From Venturia oleaginea (Eukaryota; Ascomycota; Dothideomycetes; Venturiales; Venturiaceae): a stretch of DNA of 64,000 bases. Below the pieces are notes generated by a model that saw only the letters and a list, made by a program, of their open reading frames with translations, made no database searches and was not told the origin of the DNA. The stretch is taken from contig JABMLP010000019.1 in the NCBI GenBank assembly GCA_013176395.1, forward strand, positions 62,001 to 126,000, given 5' to 3'. Positions 45,842 through 57,732 of this stretch are shown here, piece by piece (the stretch's first letter is position 1; every line of letters begins with the position of its first letter). Position numbers and translations under genes: made by a program.

Positions 45842-47013
45842 GCGCATTGCTTTGTGATGTGAAGGGTGGGTTTTTGATGGTTTTAATTGTTTGAGCGCTT
45901 GACAAGGATGTCTGAACTTTTTGCACTGCGTATTCTAGCATGGATAGGTGTTGGATACACTTTTTGTTCGCTGGCCATACCTTTGTTGGTGCGGTCGAGA
46001 GACGCACGTAATGGATCATGTTGATATCAGTCCTAGCTCCAAGCTATGGTCACGCTGGACAGTCCAAAACGAGACGGCACTGTAAGATGGGCTCAGTCGT
46101 CCTTCGCTTCTTGGTCACGCCATTTGACTGACTACCTAATTCAAATGAGGTACCAAAAGATGGGAACTAAACTGCGGATTTCGTCGGACACTTGTTATCT
46201 TTTCTCCATCTCAATTCCAATGCTCCAAGCATGCGCACGCAATACGAGGCGTGTTGCTTTTTGTTCCCGCTGTCCACACGCTTGTGAATTCATGCCGCGC
46301 TTTCTCAAGTCTTGAGTTTTGTTCTGTTTCCCACAATTACACCATCTCCCATGCTACAGTCTTCAACACTGTATCCCTAGTCGCACACGGCACGATGGTT
46401 TCATGATGGTGACTTCAGACACAAAGAGTGTGCCGAAATGGCTTGCGGGAGGGGAGAGCAGATGAAGATAAGAGTGGCTGAAATGACATGGCAATTTCAT
46501 CTTACTAGTGACGGGAATCTCTCCAGTCTCATTAAATCTCCTGAACTACTGGTAAGCGGCCTCTCTTGCGCAGCGTACTCCGGCCACATGGCAATGATGC
46601 GAAGCAGGCTTACGAAGCTATCACTGGAGCTATTTTGAGCAATGCGTCTCTACCAGCGGACTGCGTACCTGTTTCGCCTACCCCAGCTTGCCTATGAATG
46701 TTACACGTGCATGTCGTGGGCGAAGAACCAGGATTAATACCTTTTTAAACCTAAATACGGTTCGTCCCTTCAACTGCAGTCTTGTCACCTCGTGGTCAAG
46801 GTTTCCGGGTAGAAATCACCGTCTGTGGCCTCAGTGGCACGGACATCCGTTCCTTGTATTCTTCATAAGAAGGATTGTACCACTGCTGCTTTCTCCACGA
46901 TACCCTCAGTACGTGCGGTTCCCAGGTGGACTCCCGGGTGGATTATGTTGTCCTCTTCATCATTGCTTTTCTTGCGTCCATCTCTCCTTCGTCAATGACA
47001 ACTTCACACAACC
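45842..47013. other. intergenic, no supported gene
   Basis: CDC6 3' flank and upstream region of the tetraspan gene. ORFs up to 133 codons without motif. Confidence 0.5.
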
Positions 47014-50000
47014 ATGTCGACACAAAGACGAGCAGCGCGGAAGAGCCAGCAGAGATTCGCTGGCACAGCGCGCTCATCGACGAGTCTAGCAAACCTTGAA
47101 CAGGCTTCCAGCAGGTCGAGTCAAGGAGAGAGCGTGCAACGACAGTCTGTTGTCCGGAGGGGAAGACCTGGTCGACCCCCGACTTTCGAAAACACTTAGA
47201 AGAGTACCTGTCCGACTACCGAGATGGATGTTGATTCTAAAGATTTGCCAATGTGCTTCTGCAGCCGTGGTTCTTGGTGCCGGTGTTACCGCTTTGGCAA
47301 TTGGAGGCAGAGCCTGGGTATGTTGACCTTTCTTTCCTGCCTATCCTGTCATGTTGCAGGGAGTTTTTGCAGACGGACTGACTGACATAAACGATTTACA
47401 GCTCCAACCAGCTCTTCTCACACTCACAGCCATATCATGTCCGACCTTCCTGGTAATGATCACGAGTTTGTCTGCTCTTCCCAAAATTATGCAATGGAGA
47501 TCAGATCACAGGTTATGCATCGCTGGTAATGGACTGGCAATGTTGTTCTGGGGTATGAGCTTCTCTGCTGCTTGTGCTATAGAGAACGCTGGTGCTGGTG
47601 CTGCGTAAGTTATACCAATCAAAATTGCAGACATATCAATGCTAAACAATGTTGACTACAGAAGCTGGAAAATTTCCCGAACTCAAGCTCTAACGTCGTG
47701 GACAGCCGCAATTATAGCGGCCTGCGCTAGTGGTGTCGAATTGTAGGTCTTGATCACACCTGATTTGCGGAATTTCCCATTTCTGACCATATACAATACA
47801 GCTTTCTTTTCTTTGCATCAACGTTGGCCACCATTTACTATTATCATCTTGCCCTCGTCGATCACATGCTTTGCAAATTCAAAGCGCACGTTAATTATAG
47901 GCAAAAGATCCTTACTCTGGAAGAGCCTTTGCCAACACCCAACCCAGCGTTCCGCAAATCTGCAGGGCCGAGGTTTCCTCCACAAACTCCAGGACCGAAG
48001 GTTCCCCAACGATCTAGTCTCCGCGCTATTGCTCATCTCAATAACCAGAACAAGTACCCAGGTCTGAAGTCCAAGTTGTATAAGGTTTCCCAAGCATCAA
48101 GGAGCCTGGAGGAATTAGGCCTCGAAGCTACTTCTATTCCCCTTCCGGATTCTCCACCTCTCGACCTGGATGTGTTCACGGACAATCTAATGTCTTCCAA
48201 CAATACGACACCGGAAGACGTGCCTGTTTTCATGGCGCCATCCTCGGGAAGGCTACCTCTTCGTGGTTATTCGACCTCGCCACTGGACCGGGAAATCCAG
48301 GCCTTTCCATCACCAGATAGTGCGAGAGACAGTGCATTGGGGATTAGCCCCATGTTTCCCAAACCAGCACAGCCATCGCTTTTAGATCTCGCCTTGAAGA
48401 GTCCTCGCGTGCCACCAAAGAAACGACCGAATCCTTTGACACCGATAGCTCTGCCAACGCCGAAACTGTCGCCCAGGATACCGCCGAAGCAATTCTCAGA
48501 TGTCCTTAGCGAGACGTCGTGGCCTCTTCCAGCCGTTGAAAGTACGAACAACTCCCGCTCGGCTTCCTTCTCATCTGTCCAGCGCAAAACCGAACTTACT
48601 GTTCCCATGGGGAGTGCTCGGGCATCATCCTTCTCTTCAACTCAACGGAGAACAGAGCTTGTTCTCCCTTTGGAAAATCCCCGCATGGCACCTCTCTCAC
48701 CAGCCCAGCAGAAGGAAGAGACAATCAGGCGGAAGGGTGTAATCGAAGCGGCACTCAACCAGGAGAAGGAGGAACTAGCCAGACAGAGGAGCCAGAAGCG
48801 AGAGACACTCAGCCAGGAGAAGGAAGAATTGGCCCGACAAAAGAGTCTAAAGAGGGAGACGCTCAACCAGGAAAAGACGGACATTACCAGGCTGAAGAGT
48901 CTCAAGAGAGAATCCTCCACAAAGGAGAAAATAGAACTGACCAGACTCAAAAGTCTAAGTCTGAAGCGGGAGAAATCCAAAAGTCCCGGCTCAGCCAGTT
49001 TCGCCGAAAATGCAAAACGCTTCTCAACTCTTGCACCCTCGTTCCGTATTGGCAAGACACGTCCCCGTCCCAATCCCTCTTGGAAAGGCTCATCAATCGC
49101 CCCATCATCAGCAACAGAAGACGCAGACAAGACACGACGGTCCTGGGTTTTCGGTCGTCCAGAAGCGTTAGACAGCCCACCTTTGACATCCCTAACCTTC
49201 TCCAACTGGGGCGAAAGCAACGAAAGCAAAGATAACATCGCCGCCCCACCGCCCTCCCCAGCAACCCTCGCCGCCTCAATAAAAACAAGCAATAAACGCA
49301 AATCGTTCCAGAAACAGAAGAAAGCTGCTAAGGCTAGAGCGGCGACAGCGAAGAAGAAGGCGAAAGCGGTGAGAGCCAAGGCTAAAGCTAAAGAAAAGGA
49401 AGAGGAGGAATTGAGGAGGGGAAATCTGAATCCGGAGGCGGAGAGATATTATACGCGCAGTCCTTACGATTTCGATTTCGATTCGGAGGGGGATGAGGAG
49501 GAGCATGACGATGATGCGTCTGAGGTATTCGCAGTAGATACGAATTGCGTCCCCGGTCTGGCACAGCAACAACCGCTTTTTGAACAAGAAGAAGGGGCGA
49601 TGGGGATGGAGAATTGGAGCGCGATGAATCATTTTGGGGATGGGGATGGTGGGGGGAGAGATACACCGCGTTCCATGTCGGTTTACTCGCATCAGGGGAG
49701 TATGTCTATTTATTCGGTTGATACGGTCGGGGTTATTGGCCATCACCTTGACAACGATGATGGGAATCAGGGACAGAGGATACCGATGTCTTCTCTTACC
49801 CATTCGACACTGACGCCTATTATGTCTCCCCGCTTGATGTCACCCGGCTTGATGTCGCCCAGCGCGTTGGCGGTGAGGCCGCTTTTCCACAGGGTTTCAC
49901 TGAATCAGTTTTCTGCGCCTCCCACTTTGAATACGGGGTTGGCTAGTCCGGTTAGTTATGTGGGTGGGGAGTATGAGGAGGAGATTGAGGAGTTGGCGAG

Positions 50001-50052
50001 GGAGTTTTTGGGGGAGACGGGGGATGGGGAGGTTCTTAAGAGTGATGTGTAA
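47014..50052 (+). CDS. four-transmembrane protein with long coiled-coil cytosolic tail
   Basis: Well-supported exons: the one ending at 47317, 47360..47604, 47662..47742 and 47802..50052, with introns of 42, 57 and 59 nt, all GT–AG and in frame. Transmembrane segments: ILKICQCASAAVVLGAGVTA; LLTLTAISCPTFLVMITSLS; LCIAGNGLAMLFWGMSFSAA; and a fourth around SGVEFFLFFASTLATIYYYH. The tail of about 730 residues is Ser/Pro-rich, then has four 18-residue repeats (LNQEKEELARQRSQKRET and variants), a Lys/Ala/Arg helix (KKAAKARAATAKKKAKAVRA) and an acidic end. The topology suggests a MARVEL-like membrane scaffold; that is inference. The N-terminus is uncertain: the ATG at 47014 has a good context but needs an intron with a weak donor (47115..47199) to reach the membrane exon. 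About 931 residues on that model. Confidence 0.75.
48754..48972 (+). repeat. four 54-bp coding repeats
   Basis: Units at 48754, 48808, 48862 and 48916 encode 18-residue coiled-coil blocks of the type QEKEELARQKSLKRET. Sequence divergence increases toward the 3' end. Confidence 0.85.
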
Positions 50053-50443
50053 GTGTAAGTTTTTGGAGAGGGGTTGTTGTGTAGGATACGAAGGGGAGAG
50101 AATGGGATGGGTCGGGATGGGTCGGGATGGACAAATTGCATACGACTGGTTTACGACATAATATACACCGGTGGACTTTCTTTTGGCGGGGGATGAACTT
50201 TGGAAGGTTTCATATGCTCTGGTAGCCTGTTCTTCGTGGGCACCTTTTTCTTCTGTCAGGTATTCTTATCCTTAATTGTAATTTATACTACTATTCATAT
50301 CGATCGTCTCGTCGTTAGAATGAAGCCAAATCAAGGACCAGCTTTGGGACGATTTTCATCTCTCGTATCCGAGGCTTTGCGTCGCTTTTCCCGGGTCGCA
50401 ATACTATCAATACATGAATGCCATAATTCAAAAGCTATCCCCT

Positions 50444-51214
50444 TCAACGATCAACACCCCATCTGCTATGCACCGTAATGCCGTCTTTGTGTTTCCTTCT
50501 TTCATGATCACCTCCACTAGCGTCACTCTTTGATCTCCTCTTTGCATATTTGTTTCCTCCCAACGCACCTAGGAGCGCTCCTCCCAATGTGCCGAGACCA
50601 GGTACCAGGGTGTCACCAATTATGGCTCCACCACCTGCGCCAAGGAAAGCATCAAGATCGCTTCTTGTGCGAGATCTTGTGCCCGATCGCCCACTTGATC
50701 GACTGTCACTTCGGCGACTGTGATGAGAATGTCCTGAGCGACTCGATCGACTGTCACTTCGGCGGCTATGGTGAGAATGTCTTGAGCGACTCGATCGTGG
50801 CCTTGAGCGGGAACGTGATCTTGAGTCTGAACGGTGATGGTGATGATGGTGGTGTTTGCGTGGTACGTCTAGAGACACGCAGCGATTCTCAGGTGGTTCC
50901 GAAGGTGATCTGTATGGTTGAAGTGGTGGCATCAGCGTCGATTGTGATGCCGGCGGGTTTGGTCTTTGAGGTGGGTAGCCTTGATTGTAGATGGCAGGCG
51001 GAGGGTATGCATAGCCTTGTCGTGGATCCCATGGCTGCGGCGATGCTAGATAAGGCTGTTGTACTGGAGGGGTGCCATATAGTCCTTGCTGAGGTTGATG
51101 GGATTGCTGGTATGGCGAGAAAGGGTATTGGGGCGGGCCTGGAGTTGTAGGATAAGGAGGCCCTTGATGTAGTCTTTGGTGATTGAAAGTTGAAAAGTAC
51201 TCTTGAGCTGCCAT
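50444..51214 (-). CDS. Pro/Gln-rich, His/RS-rich protein with glycine-zipper membrane segment
   Basis: Single exon, 256 residues. N-terminal 110 residues rich in Pro, Gln and Tyr (YPTTPGPPQYPFSPYQQSHQ), then seven His in a row, then RS repeats with a 16-residue tandem duplication (HSHHSRRSDSRSS, nucleotides about 50700–50810). Next comes a glycine-zipper stretch, LDAFLGAGGGAIIGDTLVPG followed by LGTLGGALLGALGG, and a basic tail. Glycine-zipper 2TM segments insert in or perforate membranes in other proteins; here the role is unknown. Similar architecture is common in fungal stress-linked proteins of unknown function. The start is the first ATG. It is convergent with the tetraspan gene. Confidence 0.7.
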   Translation of the reverse strand: MAAQEYFSTFNHQRLHQGPPYPTTPGPPQYPFSPYQQSHQPQQGLYGTPPVQQPYLASPQPWDPRQGYAYPPPAIYNQGYPPQRPNPPASQSTLMPPLQPYRSPSEPPENRCVSLDVPRKHHHHHHHRSDSRSRSRSRPRSSRSRHSHHSRRSDSRSSRSGHSHHSRRSDSRSSGRSGTRSRTRSDLDAFLGAGGGAIIGDTLVPGLGTLGGALLGALGGNKYAKRRSKSDASGGDHERRKHKDGITVHSRWGVDR

Positions 51215-52081
51215 GTTAGGGGTTCGTCTGTTCTAGATTATAGGTAGGCTTCTGGGGTAATCAAGCAGTATAAATAATAGCGCCTCGCAGCTACGGCAGC
51301 GACAATCCGGACTCTTTCCGTGGTACTCAGCCTCTCCCCCGGCTGAGAGAGCCATAGGATCATGAGTACATCCGGTCAGACGTCACTGTCCATCTGGAAT
51401 AGTATGGTAGTAAGAGTCTGGTGAAGATGGTGTCGAGGGAGACCACAAGATGATTGGTGGCGGCATAGCCAAAATTAGGCTCATGACCGTTCAAGCATGG
51501 GCATGGGAATATACAGGACATGGACGGGTAACGGGCACGCGGCTGGAAACATGCCGCTGAGGCCGCTGAAGGGACGCCAAGTCTGTCGTTCGGATTCAGA
51601 ATCTGCCTTGCATATCCCACGTGATGACATTCGCCACCAAGCATCTTACTCGACCCAATCCATTCCTTTCGCCTTAAAAACAGCACACACAGCGAGAACT
51701 CAATTTTTGGAATTTACAGAAGTATCATCTAAGGATCATCAAAACACCTCTGCCAGTGGCCGCTCCGGCCTCTAGAGGCCATCGCGCGTCCTTCAGCGTC
51801 GATGAGATATCTCTAGAGTCGCCGTCGCGGCCACGGCAGAGCAAGCAGACGAATACATGAGCAAGCTACACGAACGATGCGTCCACCAAAGACAACAGCA
51901 ACCATCTAGTCACTATCTCCCGGCTAGTCCATCACCCCAGATGACACTGCAACGCTCCGAGTCGACGAGTCACTGCTAGAACGGCAATACCTTCAACACA
52001 ACTCAAACACCAGACGCCCGGTGCGCAACAATCGGCACCACACACCACTGCAACGACTAGACAACCTCTCCCAACGTCTTG
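51215..52081. other. accessory intergenic region
   Basis: No supported gene. Its right end (about 52010 on) is a partial, diverged copy of the tandem repeat that follows. Confidence 0.5.
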
Positions 52082-52787
52082 GCAAACCGTCCTGCTACAA
52101 GCTGTTGCCCAGAGCCTTGAGCCTCTCCCCAAACTGTTGCCTCCCAGTTATGGCATTGGCAAGAGTAGGTGCGCGACACAGTAAGTAGTAAGGACGCATA
52201 GAAGGAGCCTATTGGCGGCAAATCCCCTCCCTGTAAGCTAGCAGACGTAGCCTTGAGCCTCTCCCCAGACTGTTGCGTCCCAGTTATGGCATTGGCAAGA
52301 GTAGGTGCGCGATATAGCAAGCAGGGAGAGCGACTAGCAGCAGATAGGCTCCGACTATAAGACGACAGGTCTACAACACAATCGGTGCGACACGATACGG
52401 CAGCTGCTAGAGAACCTCATCTACTATCGTCTCCGCAAACCGTCCTGCTGCAAGCTGATGTCCAGAGCCTTGAGCCTCTCCCCAAACTGTTGCGTCCCAG
52501 TTATGGCATTGGCAAGAGTAGGTGCGCAACACAGTAAGCAGTAAGGACGTATAGAAGGAGCTCATTGGCGGCAAATCCCCTCCCTACAAGCCAGCAGACG
52601 TAGCCTTGAGCCTCTCCCCAGACTGTTGCGTCCCAGTTATGGCATTGGCAAGAGTAGGAGCGCGATATAGCAAGTAGGGAGAGCGACTAGCAGCAGATAG
52701 GCTCCGACTATAAGACGGCAGGTCTATAGCACGATCGGCGCCATACAATACGGCAGCTACCAGACAGCCTCGTCCACGGGCATACCC
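52082..52787. repeat. 353-bp tandem repeat, two full copies with an internal 136-bp sub-repeat
   Basis: GCAAACCGTCCTGCT marks the unit start at 52082 and 52435, exactly 353 bp apart, and the whole unit is repeated with scattered, mostly transition, differences. Within each unit GCCTTGAGCCTCTCCCCA and about 40 following bases occur twice, 136 bp apart (52114 and 52250; 52467 and 52603). Not AT-rich and without a long ORF. A further partial unit flanks it on the left. Confidence 0.85.
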
Positions 52788-54084
52788 GGAGTATCACACC
52801 CAAGCAGCGAAATCGCGACTACGATGGTTACTATTGTCTCCAGCATCACACAACCAAATACACCGCCGCATAGGAATCTGGTGCAAGGCAACTTTCACAA
52901 GCAGAAACATACTTAGGGAACCCATTGGCCTTGAGGGATAAGGCGAAATAGATAGACAAGCTGAGCATTAGAGGGAGACTGTAGGTAGAAGGATAGCGAA
53001 ACACGAGGCATTGCCTCTTGAGTCTACATAGCACAGATATACTAGCAGAATAACCAGTATCTACAAGAGCCAGCGGGCATTTGGAGATACTGGTTAAGGG
53101 AAAAGAGGGAGGACGGAGGGGACAGCTGGTCTTGTTTCAGTGAACGGGGCGAAGTGGGGCGCGGTGGATTATATAATCTATCACGTGTCGGCTGTCTGAT
53201 GAAGTCCTCCTAACCGGACATAGCTACGTGATTAAGCGGCTGCAACCGAGTAGGATAAAATCAATCAATCAATCAATCAATCAATTCCTTTCGCCTTCGA
53301 CATCATCAACATCCTCCTCCATTTTCATCTTCTCCGTCACGCTCCTTTTGTATCACTTAGCCACCGCCGTGACTCGCCTAGAAGAAGCCTGTCGAAATCC
53401 TTCTCATACAATACCCAGTCTTCCTACATCATTGTGGATGTGATAAGACTCGCCAAGAGGGGACATTGGAGGAATTCGAATATGCGGCTAAATTCCTGCA
53501 CGGGATTACCATTCCTGCAAATCCTTTCGCTCGGTTCGTATTGGCTATTGGACATCGAGATGAAGGATATCAAGCCTCGTCTGCAGAAGCATAGCAAGAA
53601 AGTACTACTGAAAGAACATGCCTGGCAATCTACTAGTATGATGGAGAGGTATAAATTGGATAGTTACCAGGAGACAGTATGCGGAGACAGATCAGTAAAA
53701 AGATTGGGAAGGTTTGGCCGATGTCATGAATACAGAGAATTAAGAGGGCAGGGAGATTTGGTTGGGTCAAGCTTTGAAATGCTTTCCTAATAGGGTTATC
53801 TCTGCATGGAAGACAAGCTAGAGAACTCCCACTTTCCAATCAAAGAATGGGTAGCACACACAACAAATCCTTGAAATAGCATGTCCGGGAAAGCAGCAAG
53901 GTTAAACTCAGTCTGGCGAATAGATTCCGGATACTTGCAGCTCGTGGGTTATACGAATGCCTGTCCAGTACTACCTAGAGTTGAGCCTGAATGTCAATCA
54001 AGCACCAGGAAGAAGATGTTTAACTCGACTAACTTGCGACAGTGTTCCACTGCTAGCGGTTTGTGTTGGAGTTCATATGGTCAG
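52788..54084. other. accessory region, no supported gene
   Basis: A TCAA tetranucleotide run lies at about 53261..53285. ORFs at 53228..53790 have no motif. Confidence 0.5.
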
Positions 54085-54390
54085 TCAGGTCGGTGATAAT
54101 AATTTGATAGACTGTTGACTTCCGAAGTGGTTCCAGCGTCGATCCCACATCTCAGCCAGAGGAACAACATCCCAACGTCCATAGTAACGCCGGAAACCTC
54201 CCCGTCCATTGTATGCCGAATTTAGTACATTTTCCCGAGCCCAAGAATGTCGCTGCCCGGCGTTGTACAAACCGTGATTGGGGTGCCACACATCCTTGGC
54301 AAATCTAGAAAAGGTTGGGACTGTTTCAAACTCACGGGCATCACTTCTTCTCCGATCCAGCAACTTGTTCTTTCCAGTACCTCTGGTCTT
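54085..54390 (-). CDS. possible exon of an unrecognised gene
   Basis: An open minus-strand frame starting after a TTAG acceptor-like site has unusually protein-like composition (FAKDVWHPNHGLYNAGQRHS, then YYGRWDVVPLAEMWDRRW). No start codon or upstream exon could be joined. It may be a genuine last exon or a gene fragment. Confidence 0.2.
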   Translation of the reverse strand, partial: KTRGTGKNKLLDRRRSDAREFETVPTFSRFAKDVWHPNHGLYNAGQRHSWARENVLNSAYNGRGGFRRYYGRWDVVPLAEMWDRRWNHFGSQQSIKLLSPT

Positions 54391-55256
54391 CCTCTTCTAA
54401 GACGTGCACTTGATGGCCTCGTGTCTGCCAGTGTGTAGCACGTTTTGGTAATACGTAGCACGATCCTCAATCGACCATTCTCAATATGTGACGTACAGCA
54501 TCTATAAATGAGCACGTTACACAAGCCAGGCTTGAAGACATATTGTTTCAGTTGCGGTGTGTACCGGACTCCCTATCAGATGTTCTTATGCTTTTGGTGC
54601 TCACCATTACACAGGAAGAGTTCGTGGCACAAGACGTCAGATTCTACCTAATATTGTGCTCAAGCAATACGTTTCGCCGCCAGTGCAGTATTTCGCAAAT
54701 CGGGGTAACAGCCAATCGGACATCTGCCATCTGCATATTCATTTTCAAGTACTGACGAGGCACAGTCAGGCGTAAGTGGACCTTGGGCTCGAGACCACCT
54801 GGAGTCAAACTTCATCACCACACAAGCAACACTAATTGCGCGCCAGAAAACTAGCCCCCTGAGTGTTAGGTGAAAAAGTGTTCACAAGATATGGCGACCC
54901 CAGTCAAATCGGAAATTCTCCTAGTGTCAGCCCTCTGGAGGTGAGCAAACGGCAAGATGTGCCGTTTGCCTCGCCAGAGTCTTCTTGCGACTCGACTTCG
55001 CCCACACCGACATTACTTTTGTTGTTTTCTCATGCAAAGCCCGCTTTCCCAAGTTATGTTTGCTCACCCCTCCGCAACCTTTGTTTCATCAGCTGCAGAA
55101 CCGCGCAAGACACCGCCTTCTTGCCTCACATGCCGAGTGGTTTTTTACTTAAACGTGGCTTCCTTTCCACAGTCTAGCTCTTGATCCTGTTTGTCAGAAA
55201 TCTTCCCGCATCATTGTCACCCTACCACGGCACGATCGCAGCACAGATATATAGTC
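54391..55256. other. intergenic, no supported gene
   Basis: Likely promoter of the small gene at 55257. Nothing else seen. Confidence 0.5.
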
Positions 55257-55873
55257 ATGATGGACATGAACATGAAGAAGTGTGGCTGCGGCGCTCGACA
55301 TTGGTGTCCTGCACACTCCCACCGCAGATTCGTTCGCCCTCGTCGCAATCACCGGTACCCGTCAACGATGCATCGCCGCCTTCCGATCTGGGGAGCCGAG
55401 GCGACCGTCGCAACATTCCCACCTGCCTACTGTCCGTGGTGCGAGATCTGGTTCGATTACCTCGAAGATGCAAGTCCCAGCCTTCACCCACATCTAGCAC
55501 CTCCACATCAATACATCGGCTGACCAAAGAACAGCTCGACCCCCAGACACAATACTGGGTGCTTCGTGTGGACAGAGAGTTCCACGCCGGGATAGAACTC
55601 GGCGATCAGTCCTTCTCCGAGGTCCCCATTGAGATCATGGAGCGTATCGCCATCGCCCTCCGAGCCTGGAGTTTTCATCGACGCGACGCCCCTGGCGTCC
55701 TCAGCAGCGAGATTTTCGGCCTGATTGAAGATATAATCGGGAACGATAGGATGCTTGCTCTTGGCCCGATACCAGGCGTGTTTGGCCCGAGAATTCAAAA
55801 TAGAAATGGCCCTGGGTTACAGACTGTCGTTGCACTGGAAAGGAGAGTGCAACGAGGGCTGGGTTGGAATTAG
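55257..55873 (+). CDS. small Cys-rich-start protein, unknown
   Basis: Exons 55257..55450 and 55498..55873 (intron 47 nt, GTTCGA...TCTAG) give 189 residues. A donor 12 nt upstream (GTGCGA) would also keep the frame. The N-terminus has CxC and CxxC-type pairs (KKCGCGARHWCPAH and YCPWCEI), possibly binding zinc. The C-terminal half is helical (FSEVPIEIMERIAIALRAWS) and ends RRVQRGLGWN. The two halves lie in different frames and are joined only by the intron. Family not recognised; similar small proteins with a CGCG start occur in filamentous fungi. Confidence 0.5.
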
Positions 55874-56577
55874 AAGATGGGAGGGGCTATTTTCAAGCTA
55901 TTCATGAATATTTGGCCGTACGAGAGCGAGCACAGGCAAGCGCATATGGCGTGTGTCTGCCCAATATAGGTGTATGTGCTCATCTTTGAATAGTTTTTCT
56001 TGACTTGTGGACTGATGGTAGGCATGTTCTAGCGTACACATTACGACTTCGATGAATTTATACGTAACCATTCAAAGACTCTCCCAGAATCTTGGGGGTT
56101 TAAGCCAACCCTGTCTTTCGCATTTTAGCTGGATGTTATCCCTAAAGTGCACTCATAGGATGAGAAACATCGGCCAGGTTAATTAGCGATGACTGGAGGC
56201 CCTATGTACAACGCTGTCCGACATAACGATTGATCAATTAGTCTATGCGCAGTTGTTGTGCATCTTGTACTCCATCTGACCTCGTCACTGTCAGCGATTT
56301 CATGAGTCTTGGACTCTGAGAAGGGCATTTAAAGAGCTTGACGAGTTTGTGTTCAGCTTGCGAGAAATGATAACATCGAAGGGCTGCTCATCACGTTACC
56401 GACGAATTTGAAGAGTTTGCTAGGCAGATTCTGCCGCCACGTGGTACATGTAGCATCACATGGCTTGAAGCACAAGTTCTACATAGACTTTTGGCAGAAG
56501 CTGATTCTGCTGGCATGAAGAGGAAGGAACGAAGAACACAGGTCGGTTCTATTTGTTGTAGCAGCCAGAGAAAACAG
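55874..56577. other. intergenic, no supported gene
   Basis: 3' flank of the genes on both sides. Short ORFs only. Confidence 0.5.
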
Positions 56578-56947
56578 CTATCCAAATAGGCAAAAAACCT
56601 TCTCACGGCAATATCCCCCCACTGCCCCATAGCCTGAATTTATACCCGTGACAAGATGTAAGCAAGACAGACAAACTCTACTTGGTAGATAAAGGAAACG
56701 GTCTCTTACAGTCTTGGCGGAAATCAGCGTTGTTAAGTCCATGATCGCAGGTTGACGTTTTGCGATAAACTCAGCGGCGACATTCGTTATTTTTAACCTG
56801 TTCACCTTGGTTGATGTTGCATGCGACTTTCATGGCAAGTTGGTTCCTCGAACCATCCCCATTCGAACACCAGGAGTATTTATATGCGGTGGCCTCGATA
56901 CCTGTGAAAGAGACGGGGAGGACCGCGAGGATCGTAGTAAGCTGCAT
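56578..56947 (-). CDS. small secreted six-cysteine protein, candidate effector
   Basis: Exons 56947..56806, 56769..56710 and 56633..56578 give 85 residues. It has a signal peptide (MQLTTILAVLPVSFTGIEAT) and a mature part of about 65 residues with six cysteines (about positions 27, 43, 54, 68, 76 and 82), ending CREKVFCLFG. The second intron (76 nt) has GTAAGA, a CTTAC-like branch and ATTCAG. The first is only 36 nt (GTGAAC...CTGAG, with ATAAC inside). If it is retained the frame stays open but hits a TGA and has an odd extra Cys, so splicing is the better model. Size, signal peptide and an even cysteine number are typical of apoplastic effectors or antimicrobial-type proteins; no family recognised. 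A copia element lies 524 bp upstream of the ATG. Confidence 0.6.
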
Positions 56948-57470
56948 CGTTTGTTCCGGTCTGGTACATGTAATTAGCTTTGCTTGATATTTTTTGCTAT
57001 TTCTCTACCACAAAAGACTAAGTATTTCTCGGATTGGATGGAGAGCTCAGAGAGAGAAGAGTAACCGAAAGTAAGGTAGGTTGGGCGTATTACTCTTTGA
57101 TTACCAGCCGTTAATTTTTCCAATGTCGATTTTTGAGCTATGTTGTCGTGTATGAAGATAGTAACGATATAGATCGGCCAATTAGGAACTGGCTGTTGTG
57201 ACCCCGAAGAGGTCGCTGAACCTAAAAGGACGATATTGGCGGTAGGACTATCACATTTAATGGACGAATCGTTCCGGATGCTTATCATTTTTCAACCGAC
57301 TGGCCTGAGTTATTCTGAGAGCTCCGGCCCCATAGCAAAACCTAGAATCAGATCTTGCTCCTTTAATGTAATTAATTCGAGAGTCTATCTAAATTGGTGG
57401 AGCTCATCATCGTGCTTTGTGCATGGATCCGGGCGTTGTTAATTGTGCTTCTCAAGTGGACGAGGACATC
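56948..57470. other. promoter side of the secreted-protein gene, ending at the copia insertion
   Basis: 523 bp between the ATG of the minus-strand gene and the retrotransposon. The copia target copy ACATC is at 57466..57470. No ORF supported. Confidence 0.5.
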
Positions 57471-57678
57471 TCTTGAATGATACACAGTGAAAAGATGAGG
57501 AGGATTAAGGATTGCATGAGGTTCATAATGAACCGGTGACCGAGCGATAGTTATACAGATGTGATTGCTTTGAAATCAAAAGACGGGTACATGATTCCGA
57601 CGGCTGTATGCCACCGATATCCACTTCGCGGCTAACTGAAATTGTGGTATCATCCAACAGCGGCTGTATCATCTAACA
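57471..57678 (-). repeat. copia 3' LTR
   Basis: 208 bp, starting TGTTAGATGATACAGCCGCT on the minus strand and ending ATCATTCAAGA. Confidence 0.93.
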
Positions 57679-57732
57679 CACCCTCTCAGGGCTAGCCTCA
57701 GGCCTGACATGACATAGACAAGTGGTGATACT

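Noticed and set aside
48642..49379. 245-codon antisense ORF inside the tetraspan gene
   Set aside because: Shadow of the Lys/Glu/Arg-rich coding strand, giving Leu/Ser/Phe runs.
52057..52320. Minus-strand ORFs in the tandem repeat as a gene
   Set aside because: Their apparent repeats follow the 136/353-bp DNA repeat, and stops differ between copies.
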